Of a stretch of DNA of 37,656 nucleotides, positions 26,650 through 36,365 are shown piece by piece (the stretch's first letter is position 1; the number at the start of each line of letters is the position of its first letter). The DNA lies in the NCBI GenBank assembly GCA_021831125.1, contig JAKBNI010000012.1, positions 1-37,656 on the forward strand, written 5' to 3'. The notes below the pieces were generated by a model. It was given only the letters and a program-made list of their open reading frames with translations. It was not told the origin of the DNA and ran no database searches. Origin of the DNA: Actinomycetes bacterium (GTDB lineage Bacteria > Actinomycetota > Acidimicrobiia > Acidimicrobiales > RAAP-2). The position numbers and the translations under genes are program-made.

Positions 26650-26686
26650 CTCGAAAAGGGGAAGAGCGAGTGAAGAGAGGTTCGAC

Positions 26687-29600
26687 ATGAACACGTGGAC
26701 TCCCCACCGGCGTCGCGGCAGCGTGACCACGCGACACGCGACTCGGCTCGCCGTCGTGGCGGCGATGGCGCTCGGCGGCCTGGAGGCGCTCGGCTCCTCG
26801 CCGGCCGCCGCCGTGTCGAGCCAGCTGAGTTGGACGACGGTCGCCAACAGCGCGACGGTCGTGCCCGGCTCGGCCCAGACCTTCAACAGCTTCAGCCAGC
26901 CCTCGGTCAACACCAGTGGGACGGTCGTCTTCCGTGCGCGCACCACCGGCCCCCAGACGCCACTGCGCGGGGTCTACGAGGGCGACACCTCCGGCTCGGG
27001 ACCGATCACCACGGTCGCCCAGACGGACAACGTCGTCCCCGACCCCAACAACTCGGGCGGCACGTTCAACGAGTTCCCGTCCTTCGCGCGGATCGCGGTG
27101 TCGGGCTCGATGGTCGCTACGCGCGGCCAGTCGACCCCGGTGTGGACCTACCAGGTCAACGGCACCGACACCAAGGTGGGCACGAGCGGCGTCTACGCCA
27201 CCCCGGGTGGGGCCCTCACGACCGGGGCGTCGATGCTCGGTGTGGATCCCGCCGAGTCGCTCTACGCGGTGCCCGGCGCGCCGGCCAACACCAAGTTCGA
27301 CCAGTTCCCCGGGGCGCCCGCCGTCGACGGCACCACGATCGCCTTCAAGGGCAACTACACCGTGGGCACCACCTCGGCGACCGGCGTCTTCTACCGGGAC
27401 CTCTCCTCGCCGACCCAGCCCACCGAGCTGATCGCCAACACCTCGACGGTCATCCCGGGCCAGCCCGGTGGTGGCACCGTCCCCTTCGGCGCGACGGCTC
27501 CGCCGAGCGCCGCCAACGGTGAGGTCGTCTTCACCGGCTGGGACAACGAGGACGCCCCCACGATCGGTGGGATCTACATGGCGCCCGAGTCGCCCTCGCC
27601 GACGATCACCCCGCTCGTGCGCATCGGCGACCCGGTGCCGGGTCAGACGTCCGGCGAGACCTTCACCAACTTCGGCGAGGGCCTCTCCTTCGACGGACGC
27701 TACGTGGCCTTCTGGGGCTCGTGGGGCTCGGCGACGCGCACGATCAACCTCGCGTGCGTCACCGACGGCAACGCGGCGCTCCTCGCCTACTGCAACTCGG
27801 TCTACCCCAACGGCTACACGACGACCGTCCCGGTGAACCAGGGCATCTTCGTCTACGACACCCAGGACCACACGCCCTACCCGGTCGCCGTGACCGACGC
27901 GCGCTTCCAGGACTTCCTCTTCTGGACCTTCGCCGGGAGCCCCCCGGGCGTGGGTGGCGGCACCGACCCGACCAGGGAGCCCCCGCACTGGCGCGCGGCC
28001 GCCTTTGTCGCGGTCTCGGGTGACCCGAGCGGCGGCTTCCAGGTCGCCTACAAGGGCGCGGCGACCGACGGGGACACGGGGATCTACCTCAGCCAGGGGC
28101 CGAGCGTCCCACGGACCATCGTCGTGGTGAAGACCTCGGACGTCGCCACCTCGATCGACGCCGCCGCGCCGGCCGGCGCGGCGGTGACGAGCGTCGCACT
28201 CGAGCGCGACGGCTTCCGGGGTCGGTGGCTGACCCTCAGCCTGTCGATGCTCGACCCGGTGACCTCGGCCGGTTGGGCCGGCGTCTACGCGACGAGCGTC
28301 CCGACGTCCCTCGCCCAGGAGTCCCAGACGCTCACGAAAGGGCCGCTGCCCTCGGCGTACGTCTCGGACACCTACGACCTCGACGTCACGAGCTCGTCGG
28401 ACCTCCCGGTGACCTACACGCTCGACCCCGCCACGACGAACGGGTCGTGCTCACTCACGGGCTCGACCCTGACGTTCTCCGCCGTGGGCACCTGCGTGGT
28501 CGACGCGGACCAGGCGGGTGACGCGAGCTACGCCGCGGCCCCGACACTCACGATCACCCTGGACGTGACCCCTCACCCCCAGTCGATCTCGATGGCGCCG
28601 CTCACCACGGCCTACGTCGGCGACTCGGTGACCCTCGCGGCCACGAGCGACTCGGGCCTGCCGGTCGCCTACGCCCTGGGAGCGGGGACCGGCGAGGGGG
28701 TGTGCTCCCTCGCGGGCGCGACGGTCTCGTTCACGGGCGTGGGCACCTGTGAGATCGACCTCACCCAGGCGGGCAACGACGTCTACGCGCCGGCTCCCAT
28801 GGTCGTGGTCGACGTGGCCGTGGACGCCCCGCCGCCTTCGGGTGGCGGCGGCGGGGGCGGCGGCGGGGGCGGCGGCGGCGGACCCCAGGGCCAGGTGATC
28901 ACGGTCGTCTCGCCCCCGACCACCCAACGGGTGGGCGGCTCCATCGTGCTGAGCGCGACGGCGAGCTCGGGACTGCCCGTCACCTACGCGGTCGAGTCGG
29001 CCTCCGCGGGCGTCTGCACGCTCTCGGGGACCACCCTCACCTTCACGAGCGTGGGGACCTGCGTGGTCGACCTCAGCCAGCCCGGTGACTCCACCTACGC
29101 GGCGGCGCCGGACGTCCGCCAGTCGTTCGACGTCGTCGGTCTCGCCACGCGGATGACGCTCCGGCTCGCTCCGGCCCACCCGCGCTACGGACAGCGGGCC
29201 GTGGCCTCGGCCACGGTCTCGGTCCCCGGGTCGACTCCCGGAGGGTCGGTCCAGTTCTGGGTCGACGGCGACGCGCTCGGCCACCCGGTGAGAGTCTCGG
29301 GCTCGCGGGCCACGAGCGCCCCCCTGCGCACCGCGAGGGCCGCCCTGCTCGGGCCGGGTCGTCACGTCGTGCGCGCCACCTACACCCCAGCCGACCCCAC
29401 GCGCTACGCGCTGGCCAAGGCCACGGCCACCGTGCGGGTGACCCGGGCCACGACCCGGCTGCGCCTTGCGCTCGGACCGAGCACGGTGCGCGTCGTCGTC
29501 ACCCCGGCTGGCCCGAGTGCCGCGGTGCCCGCGGGGCGGGTGCGCCTGTCGATCGGGGGGCGTGTGGTCGGGCTGCTCACGCTCAAGGGCGGCGCGGCGA

Positions 29601-29698
29601 CGATGGGCGTCGCGGTGCCGAGCGGCGCCCGGGTCCAGGCGACCTACCTGGGTGACGCCCGCTACCTGGGCGTGACCGGGGCGGGCGTCCGCCACTGA
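26687..29698 (+). CDS. large secreted repeat protein with Ig-like domains
   Basis: The 1003-residue protein has a long signal peptide (about 1-42). Residues 45-530 form repeats of the tandem-repeat type with VPG-x-FxxF and GVY/GIY motifs (VVPGSAQTFNSF, VIPGQPGGGTVPF, PVPGQTSGETFTNF), probably a propeller. Residues 545-830 hold three Ig-like repeats, each with SxLPVxY, a Cys-S-L and a VGTCxxD line whose two cysteines should pair. A glycine run of 14 separates the second and third. Residues 825-1003 are two further Ig-like units (Big_3_5 type, GGSVQFWVDGD). It looks like an adhesin or matrix protein, but no ligand is known. GAAGAGAGG lies six bases before ATG 26687; the longer frame upstream runs through the promoter. 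A terminator-like hairpin follows. Confidence 0.87.
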   Translation: MNTWTPHRRRGSVTTRHATRLAVVAAMALGGLEALGSSPAAAVSSQLSWTTVANSATVVPGSAQTFNSFSQPSVNTSGTVVFRARTTGPQTPLRGVYEGDTSGSGPITTVAQTDNVVPDPNNSGGTFNEFPSFARIAVSGSMVATRGQSTPVWTYQVNGTDTKVGTSGVYATPGGALTTGASMLGVDPAESLYAVPGAPANTKFDQFPGAPAVDGTTIAFKGNYTVGTTSATGVFYRDLSSPTQPTELIANTSTVIPGQPGGGTVPFGATAPPSAANGEVVFTGWDNEDAPTIGGIYMAPESPSPTITPLVRIGDPVPGQTSGETFTNFGEGLSFDGRYVAFWGSWGSATRTINLACVTDGNAALLAYCNSVYPNGYTTTVPVNQGIFVYDTQDHTPYPVAVTDARFQDFLFWTFAGSPPGVGGGTDPTREPPHWRAAAFVAVSGDPSGGFQVAYKGAATDGDTGIYLSQGPSVPRTIVVVKTSDVATSIDAAAPAGAAVTSVALERDGFRGRWLTLSLSMLDPVTSAGWAGVYATSVPTSLAQESQTLTKGPLPSAYVSDTYDLDVTSSSDLPVTYTLDPATTNGSCSLTGSTLTFSAVGTCVVDADQAGDASYAAAPTLTITLDVTPHPQSISMAPLTTAYVGDSVTLAATSDSGLPVAYALGAGTGEGVCSLAGATVSFTGVGTCEIDLTQAGNDVYAPAPMVVVDVAVDAPPPSGGGGGGGGGGGGGGPQGQVITVVSPPTTQRVGGSIVLSATASSGLPVTYAVESASAGVCTLSGTTLTFTSVGTCVVDLSQPGDSTYAAAPDVRQSFDVVGLATRMTLRLAPAHPRYGQRAVASATVSVPGSTPGGSVQFWVDGDALGHPVRVSGSRATSAPLRTARAALLGPGRHVVRATYTPADPTRYALAKATATVRVTRATTRLRLALGPSTVRVVVTPAGPSAAVPAGRVRLSIGGRVVGLLTLKGGAATMGVAVPSGARVQATYLGDARYLGVTGAGVRH

Positions 29699-29712
29699 AC
29701 CGCGGGTCGCGA

Positions 29713-29746
29713 GGGGCCGCTCCAGGCACGTGCCGGGAGCGGCCCC
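29713..29746 (+). terminator. hairpin after the large secreted protein gene
   Basis: GGGGCCGCTCC and GGAGCGGCCCC form a perfect 11-pair stem with a 12-base loop, beginning 14 bases after the stop codon. A short C-rich stretch follows instead of a T run. Confidence 0.65.
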
Positions 29747-29808
29747 CGCGTCGCCGGGGCGCCCCTGACCTCCGTGCACCGGGGCGCGGCCGGGTCCGCG
29801 GCCTCGGG

Positions 29809-29814
29809 TACGGT
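29809..29814 (+). promoter_or_regulatory. leaderless -10 box of the XRE gene
   Basis: TACGGT is followed by six bases and the GTG start at 29821, with no ribosome binding site between. Confidence 0.45.
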
Positions 29815-29820
29815 CTCGGC

Positions 29821-30030
29821 GTGGCCAGCGTCGACATCGTCCTCGAGGCCCGCCGGAGGGCGGGCCTGACCCAGGCCGAGCTGGCCGACCGGCTCGGGAT
29901 CGCCCGCTCGACGGTCGCGCGCTGGGAGATGCGCCGGACGCTGCCGACCTACGAGACGCTCGTGGAGGTGGCGGCGGTGTGCGGGCTCGAGCTGCGCTGC
30001 GCGCTGGTGCGGCCCACGGGCGGGGGCTGA
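29821..30030 (+). CDS. small XRE-family helix-turn-helix protein
   Basis: The 69-residue product is almost entirely a Cro/C1-type helix-turn-helix: ARRRAGLTQAELADRLGIARSTVARWEMRRTLPTYETL, with the typical LTQxELA second helix and the recognition helix ending in WE. There is no ligand or metal domain. It is a short DNA-binding protein; some of this size act as antitoxins or partner regulators, but no toxin-like gene adjoins it. The start is GTG, six bases after TACGGT. It is convergent with the SDR gene at 30063. Confidence 0.88.
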   Translation: MASVDIVLEARRRAGLTQAELADRLGIARSTVARWEMRRTLPTYETLVEVAAVCGLELRCALVRPTGGG

Positions 30031-30062
30031 GCCCCTCGCGGCCGACGGGGCCGGCGCGGGGT

Positions 30063-30851
30063 CTACAGGTCGGGGAGCCCGAAGTCGAGGCTGGGCACGT
30101 CCGTGCCCCCGTCCACCTCGAGGACCTTGCCGGTGAGGAAGGCGCCGGCCGGTGAGGCGAGGTAGACCACCGCCGCGGCCATCTCCTCGGGGTCGGCGAT
30201 CCGGTGCAGGGGGGTGAGGCCCTCCATCATCCCCTTGAGTTCGGGCGAGGTCGTCACGACCTCGAGCGCCGAGGTCGCGGTCGAGCCGGCGGCCAGGCCG
30301 TTGACCCTGATCCGGGGGGCCAGGTCCTTCGCCGCCAAGCGCGTGTAGTGGGCGAGCGCCGCCTTGGTCGATCCGTAGGCGGCGTAGCCGCGCCCGGCCA
30401 CGCGCCCCATGACCGAGGTGACGTTCACGATCGCCCCGCCGCCGGTCTCGAGCATCACCGGCACGGCGGCGACGGTGAGCGCGTGGGCCGTGGTGACGTT
30501 GAAGTGGAAGGCCTCCTCTAAGTACGCGGGCGTGGTGTCGAGCAGGGGCAGGGGGATCGCCCCACCGACGTTGTTCACGACGACGTCGAGGCGTCCGAAC
30601 GCCTCGCGCGCGATCCCGGCGAGCGAGCCGACGAGGTCGAGGTCGTTGAGGTCGCCCACGACCATCTCGGCTCGACGACCCGAGGCCGCTACGCGCGCGG
30701 CGACGGCGTCGAGGTCGCCGGCGGTGCGACTGGCGATGACGACGTCGGCGCCGCACTCGGCGAGGGCGACGGCGCTCGCCGCGCCGATGCCGCGGCCGGC
30801 GCCGGTGACGACGGCCACCCGGCCGTCGAGTCGGAAGAGGTCGAGGATCAT
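30063..30851 (-). CDS. short-chain dehydrogenase/reductase (SDR)
   Basis: The 262-residue protein is a classical SDR with TGAGRGIG (16-23), Asn-Asn-Val-Gly (93-96), Ser146, Tyr159 and Lys163 in YGSTK, and a C-terminal LEVDGG. The SR at 41-42 after the second strand suggests NADP(H). Substrate unknown. GGAGGG precedes the ATG, with TAACCT upstream as a possible -10 box, so it can be transcribed on its own. It follows the MarR-pump operon by 93 bp on the same strand, the second pump-SDR pair of the window; its sequence is not close to the SDR at 18125. Confidence 0.93.
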   Translation of the reverse strand: MILDLFRLDGRVAVVTGAGRGIGAASAVALAECGADVVIASRTAGDLDAVAARVAASGRRAEMVVGDLNDLDLVGSLAGIAREAFGRLDVVVNNVGGAIPLPLLDTTPAYLEEAFHFNVTTAHALTVAAVPVMLETGGGAIVNVTSVMGRVAGRGYAAYGSTKAALAHYTRLAAKDLAPRIRVNGLAAGSTATSALEVVTTSPELKGMMEGLTPLHRIADPEEMAAAVVYLASPAGAFLTGKVLEVDGGTDVPSLDFGLPDL

Positions 30852-30944
30852 GGTCCCTCCAGGGTCGGGTCGGACCCGATGGAGGTTAGGTGGTGCCCGG
30901 CGTCCCGACGCGCGACGGGGCGACGCCGGACGCGTCGGTCCCGC

Positions 30945-33047
<2,103 letters not shown>

Positions 33048-33057
<10 letters not shown>

Positions 33058-33072
33058 CAAGCAAACAGCATA
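33048..33072 (-). promoter_or_regulatory. marR promoter and candidate MarR box
   Basis: On the minus strand TATGCT (33067-33072) lies nine bases before the ATG, so the leader would be very short or absent. The imperfect palindrome TTnCTT-N5-AAGnAA (33048-33064) overlaps the start codon and the likely transcription start. Bound MarR there would block its own promoter. Confidence 0.55.
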
Positions 33073-33116
33073 GGAGCCCGCCCGCCGCGGGCGCGCCCGG
33101 GGCCCCACGGCCGCCC

Positions 33117-33740
33117 TCAGGCGCTCGGCGACTCGTTCGGCCCTCGGCGTGGTGCGCCGCCCGGGGGGAGGGCCGCGTCGCCCCGGGCGAGCATCTCGAC
33201 GAACTGCTCGACGCGACGGTTCCGGGTCTCGGGGCGCTTCGCCGTCGTCACCCGGTAGAGGATCGAGTACCGGTCGGACGCGCTCAGCGAGTCGAACGTG
33301 GCTCTCGCCCGAGGGTCGCGCTCGAGCGCGGCCGCGAGGTCGGGGGGGACACCGATCGTGGCCGACCCGTCGTAGGCGGCGTCCCAGGTGCCGTCGGCCC
33401 GGGCCCGCGAGACCACCGCGAGACCCGAGGGCCGCATGCGGCACCCCTCGATGAGCGCGGTCGCGAGCGCGACGTTGCGCTTCGACCAGACGCTCCCGGG
33501 ACGACGCGGGGTGAAGGTCCGACGATACGAGCCGCCGTCGCCGCGGCCGAGCCGGCCGTCGATCCATCCGTAGCAGAGCGCCTCGGCGAGGGCGTCGTCG
33601 TAGCCCAGGCGGGTCGGCCCGGATGCCCCCTTGCGCGTGAGGGTCAGCCAGACGCCGACCGCCCGTGCGTGGTTCTCCGCGAGCCACGCCGACCACTCGG
33701 GAAGGTCCGCCACGGTGAGTGTGGGGAGGTCGGCCGCCAT
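33117..33740 (-). CDS. YdeI/OmpD-associated family protein
   Basis: The 207-residue protein matches the YdeI family: LPEWSAWLAENH near the start, GVWLTLTRKG, the strongly conserved EALCYGWIDGR (about 54-64), YRRTFTPRRPGSVWSKRN (about 72-89), and a C-terminal helical part with KRPETRNRRVEQFVEML. Members were linked to resistance to polymyxin or to OmpD in Salmonella, but the molecular role is not known. The ATG has no good ribosome binding site; CAGACT (minus, 33748-33753) lies seven bases upstream. It is divergent from the PNPOx-family gene at 33836. Confidence 0.92.
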   Translation of the reverse strand: MAADLPTLTVADLPEWSAWLAENHARAVGVWLTLTRKGASGPTRLGYDDALAEALCYGWIDGRLGRGDGGSYRRTFTPRRPGSVWSKRNVALATALIEGCRMRPSGLAVVSRARADGTWDAAYDGSATIGVPPDLAAALERDPRARATFDSLSASDRYSILYRVTTAKRPETRNRRVEQFVEMLARGDAALPPGGAPRRGPNESPSA

Positions 33741-33835
33741 CTCGTCGAGTCTGGCACCCCGGTGTGTCGGCCCCCGGCGCGTCGGCCCCGCACCACGCGA
33801 CGGGCGCCGTCACCACCCCGTGAGAGTGTGGGTCC

Positions 33836-34288
33836 ATGACCAGTTGGGACGAGTTCGCCGCCGCCGAGCCGGACCTGAGCCGCCGGGTCCGGGACCTGTT
33901 CGTCGCGCATCGCCACCACACCATGGCCACGTTGCGGCGAGACGGTTCCCCCCGGATCAGCGGCACCGAGGTCGACTTCGCGCACGACGGCCTGGTGCTG
34001 GGCGTGATGGGTGGCGCCCGGCGGGCCGGTGACCTCCGACGTGACCGGCGCGTCGCCCTGCACAGCTGCACCGCCGATCCCGGTGAGGACCCGACGCTGT
34101 GGCCCGGTGACGCCAAGATCTCCGGGACGGCCAGGGAAGTCGACGGGCCCCAGGGTCCCCCCGGCTCGCACCGGTTCCTGATCGACCTGGACGAGGTCGT
34201 GATCACCCGCGTCGGCACGCCCGCCGACCACCTCGTCATCGAGAGCTGGCACCCGGGTCGGGGCGTCCGACGCATCGAACGTCGGTGA
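33836..34288 (+). CDS. pyridoxamine 5'-phosphate oxidase-family protein
   Basis: The 150-residue product has the split-barrel flavin-binding fold: a helix, then HHTMATLRRDGSPRISGTEVDF, GLVLGVMGGARRAGDLRRDRRVALHS, and later AKISGTAREV and ITRVG. Small actinobacterial members of this family bind FMN, F420 or heme and often reduce or sequester small molecules; which cofactor applies cannot be told. A -10-like GAGTGT (33824-33829) lies six bases before the ATG, with no ribosome binding site. It is divergent from the YdeI-family gene. Confidence 0.87.
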   Translation: MTSWDEFAAAEPDLSRRVRDLFVAHRHHTMATLRRDGSPRISGTEVDFAHDGLVLGVMGGARRAGDLRRDRRVALHSCTADPGEDPTLWPGDAKISGTAREVDGPQGPPGSHRFLIDLDEVVITRVGTPADHLVIESWHPGRGVRRIERR

Positions 34289-34665
34289 CCGCTCCGGCAC
34301 CCGCCGGGCAGTCGTGCGGGCGTGGGCGACCAGGCGCTTCGACCCGCCGCAGCGACGCTCGACGGTCAACGTCACGGCGGGGGCGGCGCCGTGACGGCCT
34401 CGGGTCGGGGAGGGTGCGTGGTCCTGACCCGGGCCCCGTCCCACTCGTGACGCGACCCGCGTCCCTCGCCCCCGACGGCGGGGCGTCACCCGTCGTTGCG
34501 GTCGCTTCGTCGCGGTCACGGCCCACGGGGATGGTCTCGCGGCTCGGTGGACGCGCCGGCCGAGTCGGGGTGGCCCGGTCCTGGCCCGACCGGGACGGTG
34601 AGCGCACGCCGGGAGTACTCTGCCCAGTGACGGGCGCGTGCGCGAATCCAGTGAGGAGGCGGCAG
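34289..34665. other. 377-base intergenic stretch
   Basis: Reading frames through here are Arg/Pro/Thr-rich shadows with no start signal or family likeness. The only visible signals are near the end: TACTCT at 34616-34621, a possible -10 box for the acidic protein, and its ribosome binding site AGGAGG at 34654-34659. Confidence 0.5.
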
Positions 34666-34872
34666 ATGTCAAAGAACCCCGAGGAGACCCCGGACCTGAT
34701 GGGTCATCGCGATGTGACCGACGAGGAGCTGATGGGCTCGGGCGACGCGGCGGACGGTGACGCCGTGAGCCCGGGCGACCAGGCCGACGAGGAGTTGATG
34801 GGCCCGGGCGACCAGGCCGACGACGACGCCGTGAGCAAGGGCGACGAGTTGGGCGGCGACCTCCTCACCTGA
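34666..34872 (+). CDS. 68-residue highly acidic repeat protein
   Basis: The reading frame starts at ATG 34666, six bases after AGGAGG, a strong site by the standard of this window. The 68 residues contain about 22 Asp and Glu and very few basic residues. Two 22-residue units lie end to end (residues 19-40 and 41-62), each opening DEELMG and carrying GD, DAV and S-x-GD; a third, shorter DLMG occurs near residue 10. At DNA level the unit is 66 bp (34720-34785 and 34786-34851). There is no signal peptide, cysteine or aromatic residue, so it should be cytosolic and intrinsically disordered or metal-binding. I know no family for it. Being in-frame, start-equipped and repeat-conserving, it is probably a real gene. 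Confidence 0.7.
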   Translation: MSKNPEETPDLMGHRDVTDEELMGSGDAADGDAVSPGDQADEELMGPGDQADDDAVSKGDELGGDLLT

Positions 34873-35303
34873 GCGGCTCGCGGTGCGCCGATGCGGTCGG
34901 TGGGCGCCTCTCGAGGCGTGGCGGCCGGACGGGCTATCCCTCGGACGCGTCGGGTTCGTCGAGTCGCCCAACCCCCCGCGCAGGGCGTTGAGCCGATTGA
35001 GAGGTCGGACGCTCGTCGGCCCCCGGTGGCGGGCAGTTGACGAAAGCAATTCTGCCCAGCGAGCGGTGGGGACCCGGCTTGCCCGCCTCGAGCGCCCCAC
35101 ACGGTTTAGGCGAACTCAACCACGCGGTCGCCGCGAGAGACGATGGCGCGGGCCCCCTCAGACTGTGGCTAGGCCCCAGTCGCCTCGATCAGCTCTTGCC
35201 ACCTGAGGAGTCGGGCTGCGAGCACGTTCTCATCAAGAGGGATAACACAGCGGAACGCATGGGTGGGGCCGCTAGTAGGTATTGGTGGCGAGGCAGCGAT
35301 GCG
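34873..35303. other. 431-base intergenic stretch, lower G+C from about 35040
   Basis: No convincing gene is seen. A plus-strand frame from 35037 to 35408 and a minus-strand frame from 35458 to 35189 overlap the real gene at 35304 and lack protein-like pattern. Base composition falls visibly from about 35040 onward and stays lower to the tRNA-Ser at 36047. Confidence 0.5.
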
Positions 35304-35864
35304 CTATTGGAGCGCGACGGAGATGCACGCCACCGGATCTGCGTTTGGTCGCGCGTCGATGACGACGGACTCGGCGTGGCCGACCCCGAGCCAGTATTGG
35401 CTGGCTGAGGAGGCGGCATCTCCACGTACGTCAGTTCGGAAACCGAGCCAGATCTCATTCTGTGAGTAGTGAGAGGGCTTTGGTTGGTCCTGCACGCGTG
35501 CGCCAGCTACGGACGCCATCAACCCGCAACGGTGCGAATACGCATACGCGTAGAACCTCGCACGCGGCTTCAGCCCCCACACCCGGAGCGTCTCAACGAA
35601 CACGTTGCCCGCGTCTCCACCAACGTGCCGTCGAAACTGCACGAAGCGGACTCGACTCCCGAGAGGAACAAGTCCCTGGTCGTACGTCACCGCGGGATGA
35701 CTCCTGGCCTGTGTCGCGGAGGTGAAGGCGGTGGCAAGGTCCACGCTGTAGCCGAGTCCTGACGCACTGCTCGACGTCGGCGGCACGACAAGAACCATCG
35801 CGAAAGCGACAGGGAGGAGCGCGGCTGTGAACGTCGACGTCGTCCTCTTCGGTATGGCCAGCAC
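35304..35864 (-). CDS. secreted protein of unknown function in lower-G+C DNA
   Basis: From GTG 35864, which has GGAG a few bases upstream, the frame codes for 186 residues. It opens with a signal peptide (basic KR, then FTAALLPVAFAMVLVVPP, cut near SSASG). The mature part has aromatic and charged residues in a mix unlike its Ala/Arg-rich neighbours (RVRFVQFRRHVGGD, YAYAYSHRCGLMASV, NEIWLGFRTDVRGD) and two cysteines that may pair. No family is recognised. A longer frame to 35981 is possible but would bury the signal peptide. Codon use and G+C are lower than in the rest of the window, which suggests recent acquisition. It lies beside the 3' end of tRNA-Ser(GGA). Confidence 0.68.
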   Translation of the reverse strand: MLAIPKRTTSTFTAALLPVAFAMVLVVPPTSSSASGLGYSVDLATAFTSATQARSHPAVTYDQGLVPLGSRVRFVQFRRHVGGDAGNVFVETLRVWGLKPRARFYAYAYSHRCGLMASVAGARVQDQPKPSHYSQNEIWLGFRTDVRGDAASSASQYWLGVGHAESVVIDARPNADPVACISVALQ

Positions 35865-36046
35865 GCTACTCCGTGAAGTGGCGATCCCGCGATTCGTGGC
35901 GAGGGCACACGCATCTCGAGGAGCGGTAGTGCCGCGCCGACTCCGGACAAGGAAGCTTCGGACCGCCGGCGAGCGCGCCAAACGCCAAGGGCTGATTGCG
36001 CTGGGCTCTTCGTCAACCGGAGGGTCAGACCTTGGTCAAGACCCCG

Positions 36047-36134
36047 TGGCGGAGGAGGTGGGATTTGAACCCACGGAAGGTTGCCCTTCACACGATTTCC
36101 AATCGTGCCGATTCGGCCGCTCTCGCACTCCTCC
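36047..36134 (-). tRNA. tRNA-Ser (anticodon GGA)
   Basis: On the minus strand the acceptor strands GGAGGAG and CTCCTCC pair fully, the anticodon stem CACGA/TCGTG encloses TTGGAAA with anticodon GGA, a long variable arm follows, and the T arm is GTGGG TTCAAAT CCCAC. CCA is encoded (36047-36049). TAGCCT (minus, 36162-36167) is a likely -10 box. Its 3' end and flank are identical over 32 bp with those of tRNA-Ser(CGA). Confidence 0.96.
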
Positions 36135-36206
36135 CGGCGACGCGTGTGCGCCGGAGGGTCCAGGCTACCTGAGCCGCGCGAAGCGCCTCGCGAGTAACCT
36201 GGTCGG

Positions 36207-36336
36207 GCCGAGGTCCGCCGCGACGGTTGGGTCCCGTGCGACGGTCCTCCGTGAACCGAGTCAGGGGTGGAAGCCAGCAGCTCTCAGCGGGCGGCACCGG
36301 GTGCCACGGTTCGCCTGGTCGTCGCGGCGCCTCGGT
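36207..36336 (+). ncRNA. ffs: signal recognition particle RNA (4.5S type)
   Basis: The conserved domain IV core is visible: GTCAGG (36260-36265), a short stem GGT/GCC around the GGAA tetraloop (36269-36272), then AGCAGC (36276-36281), as in Escherichia coli 4.5S RNA. GAG/CTC and CCCGTGC/GCAC-C-GGG extend the hairpin, and a long closing helix pairs CCGAGG (36208-36213) with CCTCGG (36330-36335) and CGCCGCGAC (36216-36224) with GTCGCGGCG (36321-36329). TAACCT at 36195-36200 is a -10 box that puts the 5' end near 36207. It binds Ffh in the SRP. The tRNA-Ser, SRP RNA, dnaX order is also found in other bacteria such as Bacillus. The ends are approximate. Confidence 0.82.
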
Positions 36337-36353
36337 CTGTCTCGGGCCGTCGT

Positions 36354-36359
36354 TAGCAT
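36354..36359 (+). promoter_or_regulatory. leaderless -10 box of dnaX
   Basis: TAGCAT is followed by six bases and then the dnaX ATG at 36366. No ribosome binding site lies between. Confidence 0.5.
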
Positions 36360-36365
36360 GACCCC

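Noticed and set aside
28846-28883. Glycine-coding GGC/GGG tract as a mobile or regulatory repeat
   Set aside because: It lies in frame within the large secreted protein as a linker between Ig-like units and needs no other explanation.
35037-35408. Plus-strand frame of 123 codons in the lower-G+C segment
   Set aside because: It overlaps the signal-peptide protein on the other strand and shows no motif or start signal.
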